Below, one piece after another: positions 34,789 to 43,819 of a stretch of 64,000 bases of DNA. The stretch is from Novosphingobium sp. SG751A. GTDB lineage: Bacteria; Pseudomonadota; Alphaproteobacteria; Sphingomonadales; Sphingomonadaceae. The DNA lies in the NCBI RefSeq assembly GCF_013149295.1, contig NZ_JABGCB010000015.1:1-64000 (forward strand), read 5' to 3'. Each line of letters starts with the position of its first letter. Within the stretch, counting starts at the first letter, position 1. Both the position numbers and the translations under genes were made by a program. The notes under the pieces are model-generated. The model had not been told where the DNA came from, ran no database searches, and saw only the letters and a list, made by a program, of their open reading frames with translations.

Positions 34789-35667
34789 TCAGCGGCAGGA
34801 CGGATCGGGGCGGTGGCTGCTCATCCCGAAAGGATCGGGGCCATAGCGTACCTGAATGGGGCCGATCAGAACGCGGCGCTCGGCCACTTTCGGATCAGCG
34901 CCGTCATAGTGCCAGCTCGATTCATAGATCCCGGCCTTGAGATAAGGCCCCAGATAGTCGCGATGGGCATTGGGGCCTTTGTCGTCGGTGACGATCCGGT
35001 CGCCCAGCCACAGGCGCAGGCGGCCCTGACCGGTGCTGGACCACAAGGCGCTGATTGTCCAGCATTGCCAGCGGCCCGTGGCAAGGGGGGCCTGACCGAT
35101 CTGGCTGATGCCCTGCACGGCGCCATGGGGCGGGGTGGCGATGCGGTCGTCCCAGCTCTTGTGGATTGTCCAGTGATCGCCCTCGATGCCTATGTCGAGC
35201 GGGGGATATTTGCCTGGTTCAAGCAGCAGGACATCGCGCGATCCATGCCATTGAAAGATGATCGAATGGCGCGATGAAGGCACCCAGTCTGCGGGAATGT
35301 AGGCCGAAATGCGATACCACACCTCTTGTCCCAGCGCGTTGGGGCGCAGGCGCAGCTCGGCGCGGTGGTTGCCTTTGACCAGAGGCTCGCCCGAAGCGAC
35401 ATGGAATTCGCGCACCGTCCGCGCCGGGTTCTGCGGATCGGCCACCAGCCGAGTCGATGTTGCGCAGCAATATTGCAGCGCATAATCGGCCTTGCCCAGC
35501 ATCAGGTCTGTTTCACTGGTGCCTGCCGGTTCGCTCTTGCCAAAGGTGACATTGACCGGCTGTCCATAGGGCAACGTGAAATGATGCGCGGCCAACGCGC
35601 CGCCGCCCGCCAGCGCGAAACCGGCCACCACCCACGGGGTCAGGCGGCGCATACGAAAGGAAGCCAT
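34789..35667 (-). CDS. Secreted polysaccharide lyase-like protein (heparin lyase I fold)
   Basis: A 292-residue protein with an N-terminal signal or anchor (LTPWVVAGFALAGGGALAAH) followed by a beta-jelly-roll of the polysaccharide lyase family PF14099. Supporting features are NHRAELRLRP, EVWYRISAYIPADW, IIFQWHG and a late GIYESSWHYDG. It probably cleaves uronic-acid linkages in the product polymer, adjusting chain length or releasing chains caught in the periplasm, as AlgL does. The AlgD-like dehydrogenase in this operon is consistent with a uronate in the polymer. The ATG at 35667 is chosen for the signal peptide and AAGGGA upstream. Confidence 0.78.
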   Translation of the reverse strand: MASFRMRRLTPWVVAGFALAGGGALAAHHFTLPYGQPVNVTFGKSEPAGTSETDLMLGKADYALQYCCATSTRLVADPQNPARTVREFHVASGEPLVKGNHRAELRLRPNALGQEVWYRISAYIPADWVPSSRHSIIFQWHGSRDVLLLEPGKYPPLDIGIEGDHWTIHKSWDDRIATPPHGAVQGISQIGQAPLATGRWQCWTISALWSSTGQGRLRLWLGDRIVTDDKGPNAHRDYLGPYLKAGIYESSWHYDGADPKVAERRVLIGPIQVRYGPDPFGMSSHRPDPSCR

Positions 35668-35692
35668 CGGATAAAGTCCCTTGGTGAAATGA

Positions 35693-37045
35693 TTATCGCG
35701 CAGCGACGGGGCGGGCATGCTGCCGGGCGTTGCGGGCGCGCTGCTCGGCGATCACGCGGCTCTGGCGCAATTTGTCCTGGCCGCGGGCAAAGAGCGCGCA
35801 ATTGGCCCCGCAGCCCAGCAGGACCGCAAACCAGATCTGCACCCCGCTGAACAAGGCCACGAAAAAGCCGCCCAGCGTTACAACGCTGATGGTCATGCAC
35901 AGGCCGCGCAAAAAGCGCGAGTCCGTCCGGTCAACCAGACGGCTGCCTTGACCCAGTTGGAACATCACCGAGATCGTGGCCAGCAATTGTGCGGCGGGCA
36001 CCGCATAGCCATAGCGGACGGCCAGCAGCAGCCAGTAATTGTCGATAGTGTCCGACACCATCCACACCGGCCGGGCAAAATGTCCGTCGCCCAGACCAAA
36101 GATCGGATGGGCGGCCACCGCGGCCCCGGCAAATTGCCAGGTCAGCGCGCGATAATAGGCCGTGTTGCCGTCCATCGCGAGCTTCACCGTCAGGCCGATC
36201 AAGCCATGCGTGCTGAACAACTGATAACCGGCAAGCCCCAGACCCACGACCAGCAACAGCCCCTGCCAACGGATGCCGCGCACCATGCGGGTCAGTCGGT
36301 CATAGAAGAGCAAGCCAAGGCTGAGCGCCAGCATCATGAAAGCGGTCGAACTGACCGTGAAAAAGGCAAGGCCACCGGCCAGCAAACCGAGTTTGCGCGG
36401 CCATCCGCGCAAATGGGAGGTGAAATACAGCGGCACCACCGAGGCCAGATACAGTCCGCCCAGAATGGGATGCGGAAAAGTCCCCACCCCGCGAAACAGC
36501 CCCATGCGCGTCTGATAATTGGCCAGCGAGGTTACCACGATGCCCATCGCCTCAATGTTGGGAAAGATCTTTTGCACGGCAGGCTGGATGATCAGCCCAT
36601 GCGTCACGCTTTCGATCATCACCAGCAATCCGGCCAGCAGGAACATCGGTGCCATGATGACCAGCAGGCGGCGCAGATCGTTAATGCTGGCGATCGAGGC
36701 GCGCGCTACGACATAGCCCAGCAACAGATCCATCGCCACGGAAAGGCTGCGCTGGATGCCCGCAGCAAAACCCTGATTGGCGACCATCGCGGCTACCATC
36801 CAAAGGACGGAGAACAGCACCATCAGATCGGAAGGCACCGGCTTGCGCACATTGGCCGGAGCATGGCGCACGATAAAGGGCAACAGCAGCAGGAAAGCGA
36901 GGCGATAGGAGAACAGCTCAATCCCCCCCAGCGTCACGCGCACTTCGGGCGGCAACAGGGTGGTGAACAGGATGATCGCGGCGATCCAGACCGGCCCGCG
37001 AACCTCGGTCCGGGGCGACGTGGAGAAGGGGGTGGCGGGCGTCAT
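35693..37045 (-). CDS. O-antigen ligase/polymerase-like membrane protein (Wzy candidate 2)
   Basis: A 450-residue polytopic protein with about 10-12 helices and a large periplasmic loop in the second half (YYRALTWQFAGAAVAAHPIF then GLGDGHF), the Wzy/WaaL/EpsE-like layout. It should polymerise repeat units or ligate chains on the periplasmic face. Its ATG at 37045 overlaps the flippase stop (ATGA), so flippase and this protein are translationally coupled, making it the more likely dedicated polymerase. A second ligase-family protein lies at 43820-45277. Confidence 0.8.
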   Translation of the reverse strand: MTPATPFSTSPRTEVRGPVWIAAIILFTTLLPPEVRVTLGGIELFSYRLAFLLLLPFIVRHAPANVRKPVPSDLMVLFSVLWMVAAMVANQGFAAGIQRSLSVAMDLLLGYVVARASIASINDLRRLLVIMAPMFLLAGLLVMIESVTHGLIIQPAVQKIFPNIEAMGIVVTSLANYQTRMGLFRGVGTFPHPILGGLYLASVVPLYFTSHLRGWPRKLGLLAGGLAFFTVSSTAFMMLALSLGLLFYDRLTRMVRGIRWQGLLLVVGLGLAGYQLFSTHGLIGLTVKLAMDGNTAYYRALTWQFAGAAVAAHPIFGLGDGHFARPVWMVSDTIDNYWLLLAVRYGYAVPAAQLLATISVMFQLGQGSRLVDRTDSRFLRGLCMTISVVTLGGFFVALFSGVQIWFAVLLGCGANCALFARGQDKLRQSRVIAEQRARNARQHARPVAAR

Positions 37046-38535
37046 GACGGGTTTCCAATCGGAGCGGAAATTCGGGCGGGGCGCAGCATCCTGCGCAGCG
37101 CTTGCGGCAGAGGCAGCCGGTCGAGCAGATCCTGAGGCATCACCAGCAGCGCGGCCAGCGTGCCGACCAGCCCCGCCAGCGCGGCAAGAGCGATCTGGGT
37201 GGGCAGGGCCGGCACCGGGCCAAGAGTGAGCCACGCCTCAAGGCCCAGCAGCGCGGCCAGCGTGCCCAGCATCAGGCGCAGGCGGGGAAAGCCGGTGTCG
37301 GCAAACCATGACAGCAACACGCCATCGACCACCATGCGAATGAAAAAGGCCCATGCGCCGCCCGCCAGCCCAAAGGTTTTCAGCGACCAGTAGAGCCCCG
37401 CGATGTAGGGCAGCAATTCGGCGGCCATGATCTTGGTGACCAGATCGGGGCGCCCGCCTGCCTGAAGCCGGGTGAAGGGGATTTGCAGAAAGGTGTTGAG
37501 CCAATAGGCCAGCATGAAAATCCGGGCGAGGGGAGCCGCCTGCGCCCCTATGTTCTGGCCCAGCCATAGCCGCATCAACGGGTCCATCAGCACCAGCCCC
37601 ACCGCCATCGCGGGCGTGACCAGGGCATAGAGCAGATCCGCGCCATAGGTGGCCAGTTTGACCGCTTCCTCGCGCCCTTCGGTGGCGAACCGGGGAAACA
37701 ACGCGCTGGCCACCGATCCGGCAACGCCGGTGATGCGCTTCACCGCCTCGCTGGGCACGTTATAGATCGTGACGGCCACCGGACCCAGGATCGAGCCGAT
37801 CAGGAAGCGGTCGGTAAAGGCCAAAAACGGGATCGTCATGGACGAAAGCGTCATCCAACTGCCGTAACGCAGCAGGCGCATCAGCTGCGCGCGGTCCCAT
37901 GCCACCGGCTCGTCCAGCGCGAATTCGCGCCCGCAGGCCCGCCACAGAGAAAAGACCGCAAAGCCGCGCGCCAGCAGCGAAGCTGTTACCAGCAGCCGCA
38001 GATCGACCCCGATACGCCATGCCACCAACAGCGGCAGGATCTGAAACAGCGTGGTCGAAGTGGCCGAGATGCGGTTGGTCAGCAGGAATTTCTCGCGCCC
38101 CATCAAGGCCCCGCTCAGTACGCCAAGGGTGGTGGCGATGGGCAACGCAAGGGCGACCAGCGGGGTGGCTGAAACCGCCTCGGCGCGCAGATCGGGGGTA
38201 AGGGAAACCACGCGGGAAAAGATGATATAGGCCGCGATCCACAGGATCAGACAACCCACCGCGCCAATCGCCAGATTGGTCACCAGCGCGGTGTGAAAGG
38301 CTTTGGCCCGCTCGGCGCGGGGCGCATCGCGCAATTCGGCGATGCGCTGGGTGGTGGCGCGGCCAAGGCCCAGATCGAACAGGCCGAAATAGCCAAGGAT
38401 CAGCCAGACCAGCGAGAGCACGCCATAGCGCGCCGGGCCGATCAGATGGATATAGGCCGGCACCGTGGCCAGCCCCAACACTGTGGGAATGATGAAACCC
38501 ACCAGATTATAGGCGGTATTCTTGCCGATACTCAT
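37042..38535 (-). CDS. Wzx-type oligosaccharide flippase
   Basis: A 497-residue MATE/MOP-superfamily transporter with about 14 helices. The N-terminus (NTAYNLVGFIIPTVLGLATV) and LVWLILGYFGLFDLGLGRAT are typical of Wzx/RfbX flippases. It moves the undecaprenyl-linked repeat unit from the cytoplasmic to the periplasmic leaflet. Its start overlaps the stop of the upstream glycosyltransferase, and its stop overlaps the start of the Wzy-like gene, both as ATGA. Confidence 0.9.
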   Translation of the reverse strand: MSIGKNTAYNLVGFIIPTVLGLATVPAYIHLIGPARYGVLSLVWLILGYFGLFDLGLGRATTQRIAELRDAPRAERAKAFHTALVTNLAIGAVGCLILWIAAYIIFSRVVSLTPDLRAEAVSATPLVALALPIATTLGVLSGALMGREKFLLTNRISATSTTLFQILPLLVAWRIGVDLRLLVTASLLARGFAVFSLWRACGREFALDEPVAWDRAQLMRLLRYGSWMTLSSMTIPFLAFTDRFLIGSILGPVAVTIYNVPSEAVKRITGVAGSVASALFPRFATEGREEAVKLATYGADLLYALVTPAMAVGLVLMDPLMRLWLGQNIGAQAAPLARIFMLAYWLNTFLQIPFTRLQAGGRPDLVTKIMAAELLPYIAGLYWSLKTFGLAGGAWAFFIRMVVDGVLLSWFADTGFPRLRLMLGTLAALLGLEAWLTLGPVPALPTQIALAALAGLVGTLAALLVMPQDLLDRLPLPQALRRMLRPARISAPIGNPS

Positions 38536-39755
38536 AGAGCGGGTCCGTTTGTGGCGTAGGTGAAGGCAGAGCCAGAGGCATGGGTAGGGGCGAGGGAGAG
38601 CCCTTGGGCAAAAGTGTCGGCAATGGCGGCGCGGGTGAAACGGGCGGCCTCGCCCGAGGTCTGCCAGCGCGCCAGTGCGGTTTTGAGCGCGGCTTCGTCG
38701 CGCATCATGCGGGCCATGCCATCGGCTATCATGGCCGTGTCGAGCGGGTCGACCGCGATGGCGAAGGGCGCGCCGTCGAAATAACCGTCGATGGCGCGCC
38801 CTTGCGGATAGGCCACCGGCAGGCCCGCCATCAGCGCCTCGATAAAGACCATGCCAAAGCTTTCGCGCAGGCTGGGCAAGGCAAGGCCGATGGCGGCGTT
38901 GAATGTTTCGGGAATGGCCGCATTGGCCACCGCCCCGCGCAGCATAATGCCGGCATGGGCACCGACCATACGCTCGACCCGCGCCCGGTCATGCCCGCTG
39001 CCGCCGCCCAGAATATGCAGTTCAACATCCGGGCGATTGGTGCGCAGCGTCTGATGCGCAGCGATCAGCCGGACCAGATTCTTGCGCCGCGCATTGCGCA
39101 GGTGAAAGGCGGTGACGATGGCATCGCCCCCCATGCGCGGCGCGATAAAGCGGTCGGCGGCAAGCGGGCAGGGCAGCAGGATGGATTGCCCTGCCCGAGC
39201 GCCGAGCCTCGCCTCAACCGCGCGCAGCGACCATGGGGCCAGCGAAAAGACCACGCTGGCCCCATGGAAAACGCGGGCAAAGGCGGGGCGAAGATCGGGA
39301 CGGGCGGCAAGAATTTTGGTGTCAGTGTCGCCCTGAATGGTCAGGCCATAGGGCACGCCCAGCGCCGCCGCGATGTGTGCGGCAACAAGGCCCTCGACTG
39401 TCAGCTTATGCCCCATGATCAGCCCCGGGCGAGGCCCTGCTGCGATCCGATCCAGCAGCGCATCGGCCAGACGGCGCAGCATTCCGTGATGCCACAGGCC
39501 CCGTCCCGGCGCGCGATAGGCCAGCGTGGTCAGCGGGCCGTCGATCTGAGCGCGGGCAATCGGATTGCCGCCCAGCAGCGTGGCGATGGCGCCCATCGGG
39601 CCGGGCGCGACGCGGTTGAGAGAAACAATCTGCTGATCGAACCGATCCCGGACCAGTTCGACCAGCGTCTGGATGGCGCGCGTCTTGGCCGGGTCGATCC
39701 GGTCGGGGAAATCGGCGGAAAGGTGAAGGATGGGGCCGTTCATCGGTGTGATCAT
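38532..39755 (-). CDS. Glycosyltransferase family 4
   Basis: A 407-residue GT-B enzyme. The N-terminal acceptor domain starts GPILHLSADFPDRIDPAKTR; the C-terminal nucleotide-sugar domain contains FHLRNARRKNLVRLIAAH, LHILGGGSGHD and the EX7E-like block LPSLRESFGMVFIEALMAGL. It should add one sugar to the growing lipid-linked unit. The ATG at 39755 is favoured because it overlaps the stop of the preceding gene (ATGA); a second Met four codons later is possible. Confidence 0.87.
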   Translation of the reverse strand: MITPMNGPILHLSADFPDRIDPAKTRAIQTLVELVRDRFDQQIVSLNRVAPGPMGAIATLLGGNPIARAQIDGPLTTLAYRAPGRGLWHHGMLRRLADALLDRIAAGPRPGLIMGHKLTVEGLVAAHIAAALGVPYGLTIQGDTDTKILAARPDLRPAFARVFHGASVVFSLAPWSLRAVEARLGARAGQSILLPCPLAADRFIAPRMGGDAIVTAFHLRNARRKNLVRLIAAHQTLRTNRPDVELHILGGGSGHDRARVERMVGAHAGIMLRGAVANAAIPETFNAAIGLALPSLRESFGMVFIEALMAGLPVAYPQGRAIDGYFDGAPFAIAVDPLDTAMIADGMARMMRDEAALKTALARWQTSGEAARFTRAAIADTFAQGLSLAPTHASGSAFTYATNGPAL

Positions 39756-40822
39756 CGCGCGGGGGCAATGGCGTGCAGCGTGGGGGCCGCAATCGGCCCT
39801 TCGCCGCCCGCCAGTGTCAGCCATGGGGTGGGACAGGCCGGGGCAATGATGAAGGTCTGGCGTGCGTACAGCGCTTCGGTGGGGGCGGGCATGGGATTGG
39901 GCCCGCAGGACAGGCCCCAGCGCCAGCCCTGTGCATCATCGCCGGGGGCGCCGGTGGACAGCAGATAGGCGCCGGGCGCCAGCAACAGCCGACGCACCGC
40001 CACGCCCACGCCTTCCGATCCGGGCGAGAGATGGCCGTCGGACAGCGCCATGTCGGGCGAGATCGTCCAGTCGAAGGCGGTGGGATAGAGCAAAGCCTGC
40101 GCGGCGGGCCAGTCGAGCCGGTTGGGGCCGGAGGCAGGCTCGACGGACTGTTGCCACAGGGCATGGGCCAGCGGGGCCTGCCCCTTGGCCAGACGCAGCG
40201 CGACCAGCGGGGCCCATGTTTCGCGGCCCGGATGGGTGGCGGCCATGACCTGTCCCTGCATCGCGGGGGGCAGGTCGAAGCCGTGGCGCCGCAGCCATGC
40301 CGGGGCCCATGGCTCGCCCTGACGCAGCAGCGCGAGCAGGGCGGGCTGGCAGGCGGGCAGGGTGGCCGCGCGCGTGATGGCCGGGGCCAGCGTGTCGAAC
40401 CCCACGCCCTGACGCATCAGCGCCGAGGCATAGGAAAGCGCTGCCGGGCAATCGCCATGGCGCACCGCCATGGCATAAAGTCTGCGCTGGGTTTCGGCAT
40501 CGCGCCAGCCCAGCCTTGCGCCCAGCGCCAGCAGCCTGTCGCCGCGCGGGCCGGGCGCGGCCATGGCGAGACGGGTCAGCGCGGGTTGCACGATGGTGCT
40601 TTCCTTCAAGGCCCGCCCCGACAATTCGACCGATAGATCGCGCGCATCGGCCGAGCGCGCCGCGATGGCCGCCCCCATTGGCAGGGCCGCGGCCGCATCG
40701 ATCAGCTTTACACTGATCAGCGCATTGGCCAGCGACACGCTCAGCACCGCGGACAAAGCCGCGATGCCGACCGCGCCGGCCACCAGCCGACGGTTGCGCA
40801 AAGAGGGCGACGCCATGCTCAT
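39752..40822 (-). CDS. Hypothetical membrane-anchored protein in the exopolysaccharide operon
   Basis: A 356-residue protein with one N-terminal membrane helix (LVAGAVGIAALSAVLSVSLA) and an Ala/Leu-rich helical body that suggests TPR-like repeats (for example RRLYAMAVRHGDCPAALSYA), then a beta-rich C-terminal part. No enzyme motif is seen. The start overlaps the tyrosine-kinase stop (TGATG) and the stop overlaps the glycosyltransferase start (ATGA), so it is made in step with the assembly proteins and may be a periplasmic scaffold. Confidence 0.7.
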   Translation of the reverse strand: MSMASPSLRNRRLVAGAVGIAALSAVLSVSLANALISVKLIDAAAALPMGAAIAARSADARDLSVELSGRALKESTIVQPALTRLAMAAPGPRGDRLLALGARLGWRDAETQRRLYAMAVRHGDCPAALSYASALMRQGVGFDTLAPAITRAATLPACQPALLALLRQGEPWAPAWLRRHGFDLPPAMQGQVMAATHPGRETWAPLVALRLAKGQAPLAHALWQQSVEPASGPNRLDWPAAQALLYPTAFDWTISPDMALSDGHLSPGSEGVGVAVRRLLLAPGAYLLSTGAPGDDAQGWRWGLSCGPNPMPAPTEALYARQTFIIAPACPTPWLTLAGGEGPIAAPTLHAIAPAR

Positions 40823-43071
40823 CAGGCCGTTTCGCCCTCGGGCAGGTTCCGCTCATAGCGATAGTTGTAGTAGTAGTAATAGCCGGTGCTTTGCCCATAG
40901 CCGGATTCGACCGGGTTGAACTTGGTCAGCACCGCGCCCAGCACGCGCGCGCCATTGTCGCGCAGGCGGCGCAGCGCGATCTTGGCCTGACCGTTATGTG
41001 CGCGGCCCGCCTCGGCGATGAAGATCACCGCGTCCATATGGCGCGCCAGCAGCGGCGCGTCGGCCAGACCCATCACCGGCGGCGCATCGACGATCACCAC
41101 GTCGAACATTTCCTTCAACCGGTTCATAAAGGGGGCGATCACGTCCGAAGACAACAGATGGGCCGGATTGGCCGGACGCGCGCCCAGCGGCATGAAGAAC
41201 AGGCCGGCGGTTTCGCTCTGGTGGATGGTCTCGCTGAAGGGCTTTTGATGCACCAGCCCCTCGGTCAGACCGCTCAGGTTGCGCGCATGTTTGAGCAGGC
41301 GGTGTTGAGACGGCGCGCGCGTATCGGCATCGACCAGCAGCACACGGCGTCCGGCGCGGGCAAAATCCTGCGCCAGCGCATAGGCAGTGGTCGATTTGCC
41401 CTCGGCGGGCGAGCTGGAGGTGACCAGGATCAGCTTTTTCACATCGCCGCCCGAGGCATAGTCGATCGTGCTGCGCACCGAATAATAGGCTTCGGCCAGA
41501 CCCGATTTGCCGTCGTTCAGGCTGTCGAGCACATTGGTCATGCTGGCCGGAACCACACCCAGCAGCGGCAGGCGCAGCTTGTCCTCGACATCTTCGGGCC
41601 GTTGCAGCGTTTCGTCGAACAATTCGCGCAGCAGCGCCGTCGAAAGCGCCAGCGTTACCCCTGCAACCAGACCGATCAGCAGATTGCGCCACAGGATCGG
41701 CGAGACCGGATCCTCGGGCACGCGGGCCTTGTCGATGACGGCGATATTGTTGGTGTCGACATCCGCGGCGGATTCGATCTGGTTGAGGCGCGTCAGCAAG
41801 TCGCCCAACTGGCGGCGCAGCGTGTCGGCATCGCGCACGATCAGGTTGAGCTGGACCCGCCGTTCCTGTTCGCCCAGCGATTGGCTGGACAGATTGGTGC
41901 GGCTCTTGGCCAGATCCTGTTCTTTGTGCAGTGCGCCCTGATATTCGGCGCGGATCGAGGCACGGATGTTCTGGCCCACCGTAGCGATCTGGTTTTCGAT
42001 CGAGGCAAGCTGCGCGGCGGCTTCCATCACTTCGGGGCGGTTGGCGGCATAGCGTTTGCGCAACTGGGCCAATTGGGCCGCCGTGGTGGCGCGGCTCTGC
42101 AACAGCCCCTGAATGCTGGGGCTGTTGCGACCTTCGGGCAGATCGAGCGGCGAGCTGGACTGGGCCACGCGCCAGCGGCCTTCGGCGGCGATGCGTTCGG
42201 CCTGCGCCTGGGCATAGGCATCGTTGATCGCGATCAGGTTGGCCGTGACGATCGAGCGGCCGTTGCCGGTGTCTTTGCTGCCGCCATTGCCCTTGCCTTC
42301 ATCGGCGCCTGATGCGGCATCGCCAATGTCGATCAGGTGATACTGGCGGGCGTAATCGATGGCTTTCTGTTCGGCGCCGCGCAATTCCTGCTGGGTTTGG
42401 CTCACCTGATTTTTCAGGATTTTGCGGGCATAGGCGTTCATTTCATAACGCTGCAGCACGTTCTGGCCGATATATTTGTCGGCATAGGTGTTGGCCACTT
42501 GCGCCGCGATCTGCGGATTGCGGCTGCGGAAGGAAATGGTGGCGACGCGATTGTCGGTGGGGGTGGTCATCTTGACCGTCTGCTGCAACAGGGTGATGAC
42601 CTGTTCGCGCCGGGCGGCATCGGCGTCCTTCTTGCTCAGCCCATCGCTTTTGACCTTCTTGCCCATGCTCAGCAAGAAGCGGTCATCGCGGGCCAGCGCC
42701 ATTTCATCGGCCACCTGCGTTGCCAGTGTGCGGCTGGTTACGATGCTGCTCTGCGTGGCCAGATAGCGCCCGGTGTCACTGGTGGTCACGGTAGGGTCCA
42801 GATCCTGACCTTCCAGGATTTTGGCGCGTTCATTGTCGATCTTTACCGAGACCGTGCCTTCATAGATGGCGGGCATCATCCATGTGACGCCCAGCGCCAG
42901 CACCGGACCCGCCACGATCATCGGAAAGATCAGCTTGCGCTGGCGATAGAGCATCGCCCGGATTTCGGACATGGTGATGCCATTGTTTTCAAACGGTTCA
43001 GCCGAGGAGAAATTCGGCAGGAAACGGTCGATCAGGCTGGTAGCAAGCGAGGGTTCTTGGGCATTGGCCAT
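40822..43071 (-). CDS. Polysaccharide co-polymerase/tyrosine autokinase (Wzc-like)
   Basis: A 749-residue fusion of a Wzz chain-length domain (membrane helices near residues 50 and 465 with a long coiled-coil periplasmic part between) and a BY-kinase domain. Walker A is SSSPAEGKSTTA (near residue 555), Walker A' LLVDADTRAPS, and Walker B VVIVDAPPVMG. The C-terminus holds the Tyr cluster GYYYYYNYRYE, whose cyclic phosphorylation controls polymerisation and export. It works with the Wza-like export protein encoded just upstream (22 bp). The fused form is as in proteobacterial Wzc. Confidence 0.93.
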   Translation of the reverse strand: MANAQEPSLATSLIDRFLPNFSSAEPFENNGITMSEIRAMLYRQRKLIFPMIVAGPVLALGVTWMMPAIYEGTVSVKIDNERAKILEGQDLDPTVTTSDTGRYLATQSSIVTSRTLATQVADEMALARDDRFLLSMGKKVKSDGLSKKDADAARREQVITLLQQTVKMTTPTDNRVATISFRSRNPQIAAQVANTYADKYIGQNVLQRYEMNAYARKILKNQVSQTQQELRGAEQKAIDYARQYHLIDIGDAASGADEGKGNGGSKDTGNGRSIVTANLIAINDAYAQAQAERIAAEGRWRVAQSSSPLDLPEGRNSPSIQGLLQSRATTAAQLAQLRKRYAANRPEVMEAAAQLASIENQIATVGQNIRASIRAEYQGALHKEQDLAKSRTNLSSQSLGEQERRVQLNLIVRDADTLRRQLGDLLTRLNQIESAADVDTNNIAVIDKARVPEDPVSPILWRNLLIGLVAGVTLALSTALLRELFDETLQRPEDVEDKLRLPLLGVVPASMTNVLDSLNDGKSGLAEAYYSVRSTIDYASGGDVKKLILVTSSSPAEGKSTTAYALAQDFARAGRRVLLVDADTRAPSQHRLLKHARNLSGLTEGLVHQKPFSETIHQSETAGLFFMPLGARPANPAHLLSSDVIAPFMNRLKEMFDVVIVDAPPVMGLADAPLLARHMDAVIFIAEAGRAHNGQAKIALRRLRDNGARVLGAVLTKFNPVESGYGQSTGYYYYYNYRYERNLPEGETA

Positions 43072-43092
43072 GATGGAAATTCCTGTACCCGG

Positions 43093-43803
43093 TCAGAAAC
43101 GGGTGAAGACGTTGAAGACGGGGGCGGCTTGCAGGAAGTCCTGCCAGGCTTGGGTCAGGCCCGAGAAGCCGACCTCGATCCGGTCGCCGGGCAACAGGCG
43201 CGGATTGGACATGCGTCCGGCCCGAACCAGTTTGAAATCGAACACGGCAACGCTGCGCACATCGCCTTCGGTGCGGAAAATCGCCACGCGGTCCAGCTTG
43301 GCCGCGCGCACCGGCCCATGGGCCAGCGCAATGGCATCGACCAGCGTGGCGCCCACCGGATATTGATAGATGCCCGGCTGTGTCACCGCGCCCTCCACCG
43401 TCACCCGGCGCGAGGCGCGTTCGACGATGTTGATCGAGACCTGCGGCTGGTTGATGTAATTTGCGGCCAGACTGGCGCTGATCTGTCTGGCCAGCTCGTC
43501 GGGCGTGTGGCCCACCGCTTTGATGCGGCCAACGCCGGGCATGGAGAACGTGCCGTTGGCGTCGATCATCACGCTGGCCGCGCTCAGATCGGGCTCACGC
43601 GCCACTACGATGGCGATCTTGTCATCGGGCCCCAGCGTGCCGGGATCAGCGGCAGGCAGGGGCATTTCGAGCGGGGCCGTCTGGCGCTGTGCCGCCTGTG
43701 GCGGGTCGGTCAGCTTGTACCTTGGCCCGGCCATGCATCCGGCCAGCAGGGGCAATGCGGTGCCAAGCAGCGCCAAGGATCGCAATGTCGCTAAGTGTTT
43801 CAA
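43093..43803 (-). CDS. Polysaccharide export lipoprotein (Wza-like)
   Basis: A 236-residue outer-membrane export protein. It has a lipoprotein signal (LALLGTALPLLAGC, lipobox LAGC), a polysaccharide-export domain (LGPDDKIAIVVAREPDLSAA) and a SLBB domain (RVTVEGAVTQPGIYQYPVGA). It forms the export channel with the Wzc-like kinase encoded next. The start is a TTG at 43803 with AGAGGT nine bases before; any ATG start further upstream would put the signal peptide inside the protein. Confidence 0.88.
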   Translation of the reverse strand: MKHLATLRSLALLGTALPLLAGCMAGPRYKLTDPPQAAQRQTAPLEMPLPAADPGTLGPDDKIAIVVAREPDLSAASVMIDANGTFSMPGVGRIKAVGHTPDELARQISASLAANYINQPQVSINIVERASRRVTVEGAVTQPGIYQYPVGATLVDAIALAHGPVRAAKLDRVAIFRTEGDVRSVAVFDFKLVRAGRMSNPRLLPGDRIEVGFSGLTQAWQDFLQAAPVFNVFTRF

Positions 43804-43819
43804 GGTATACGACCTCTTT

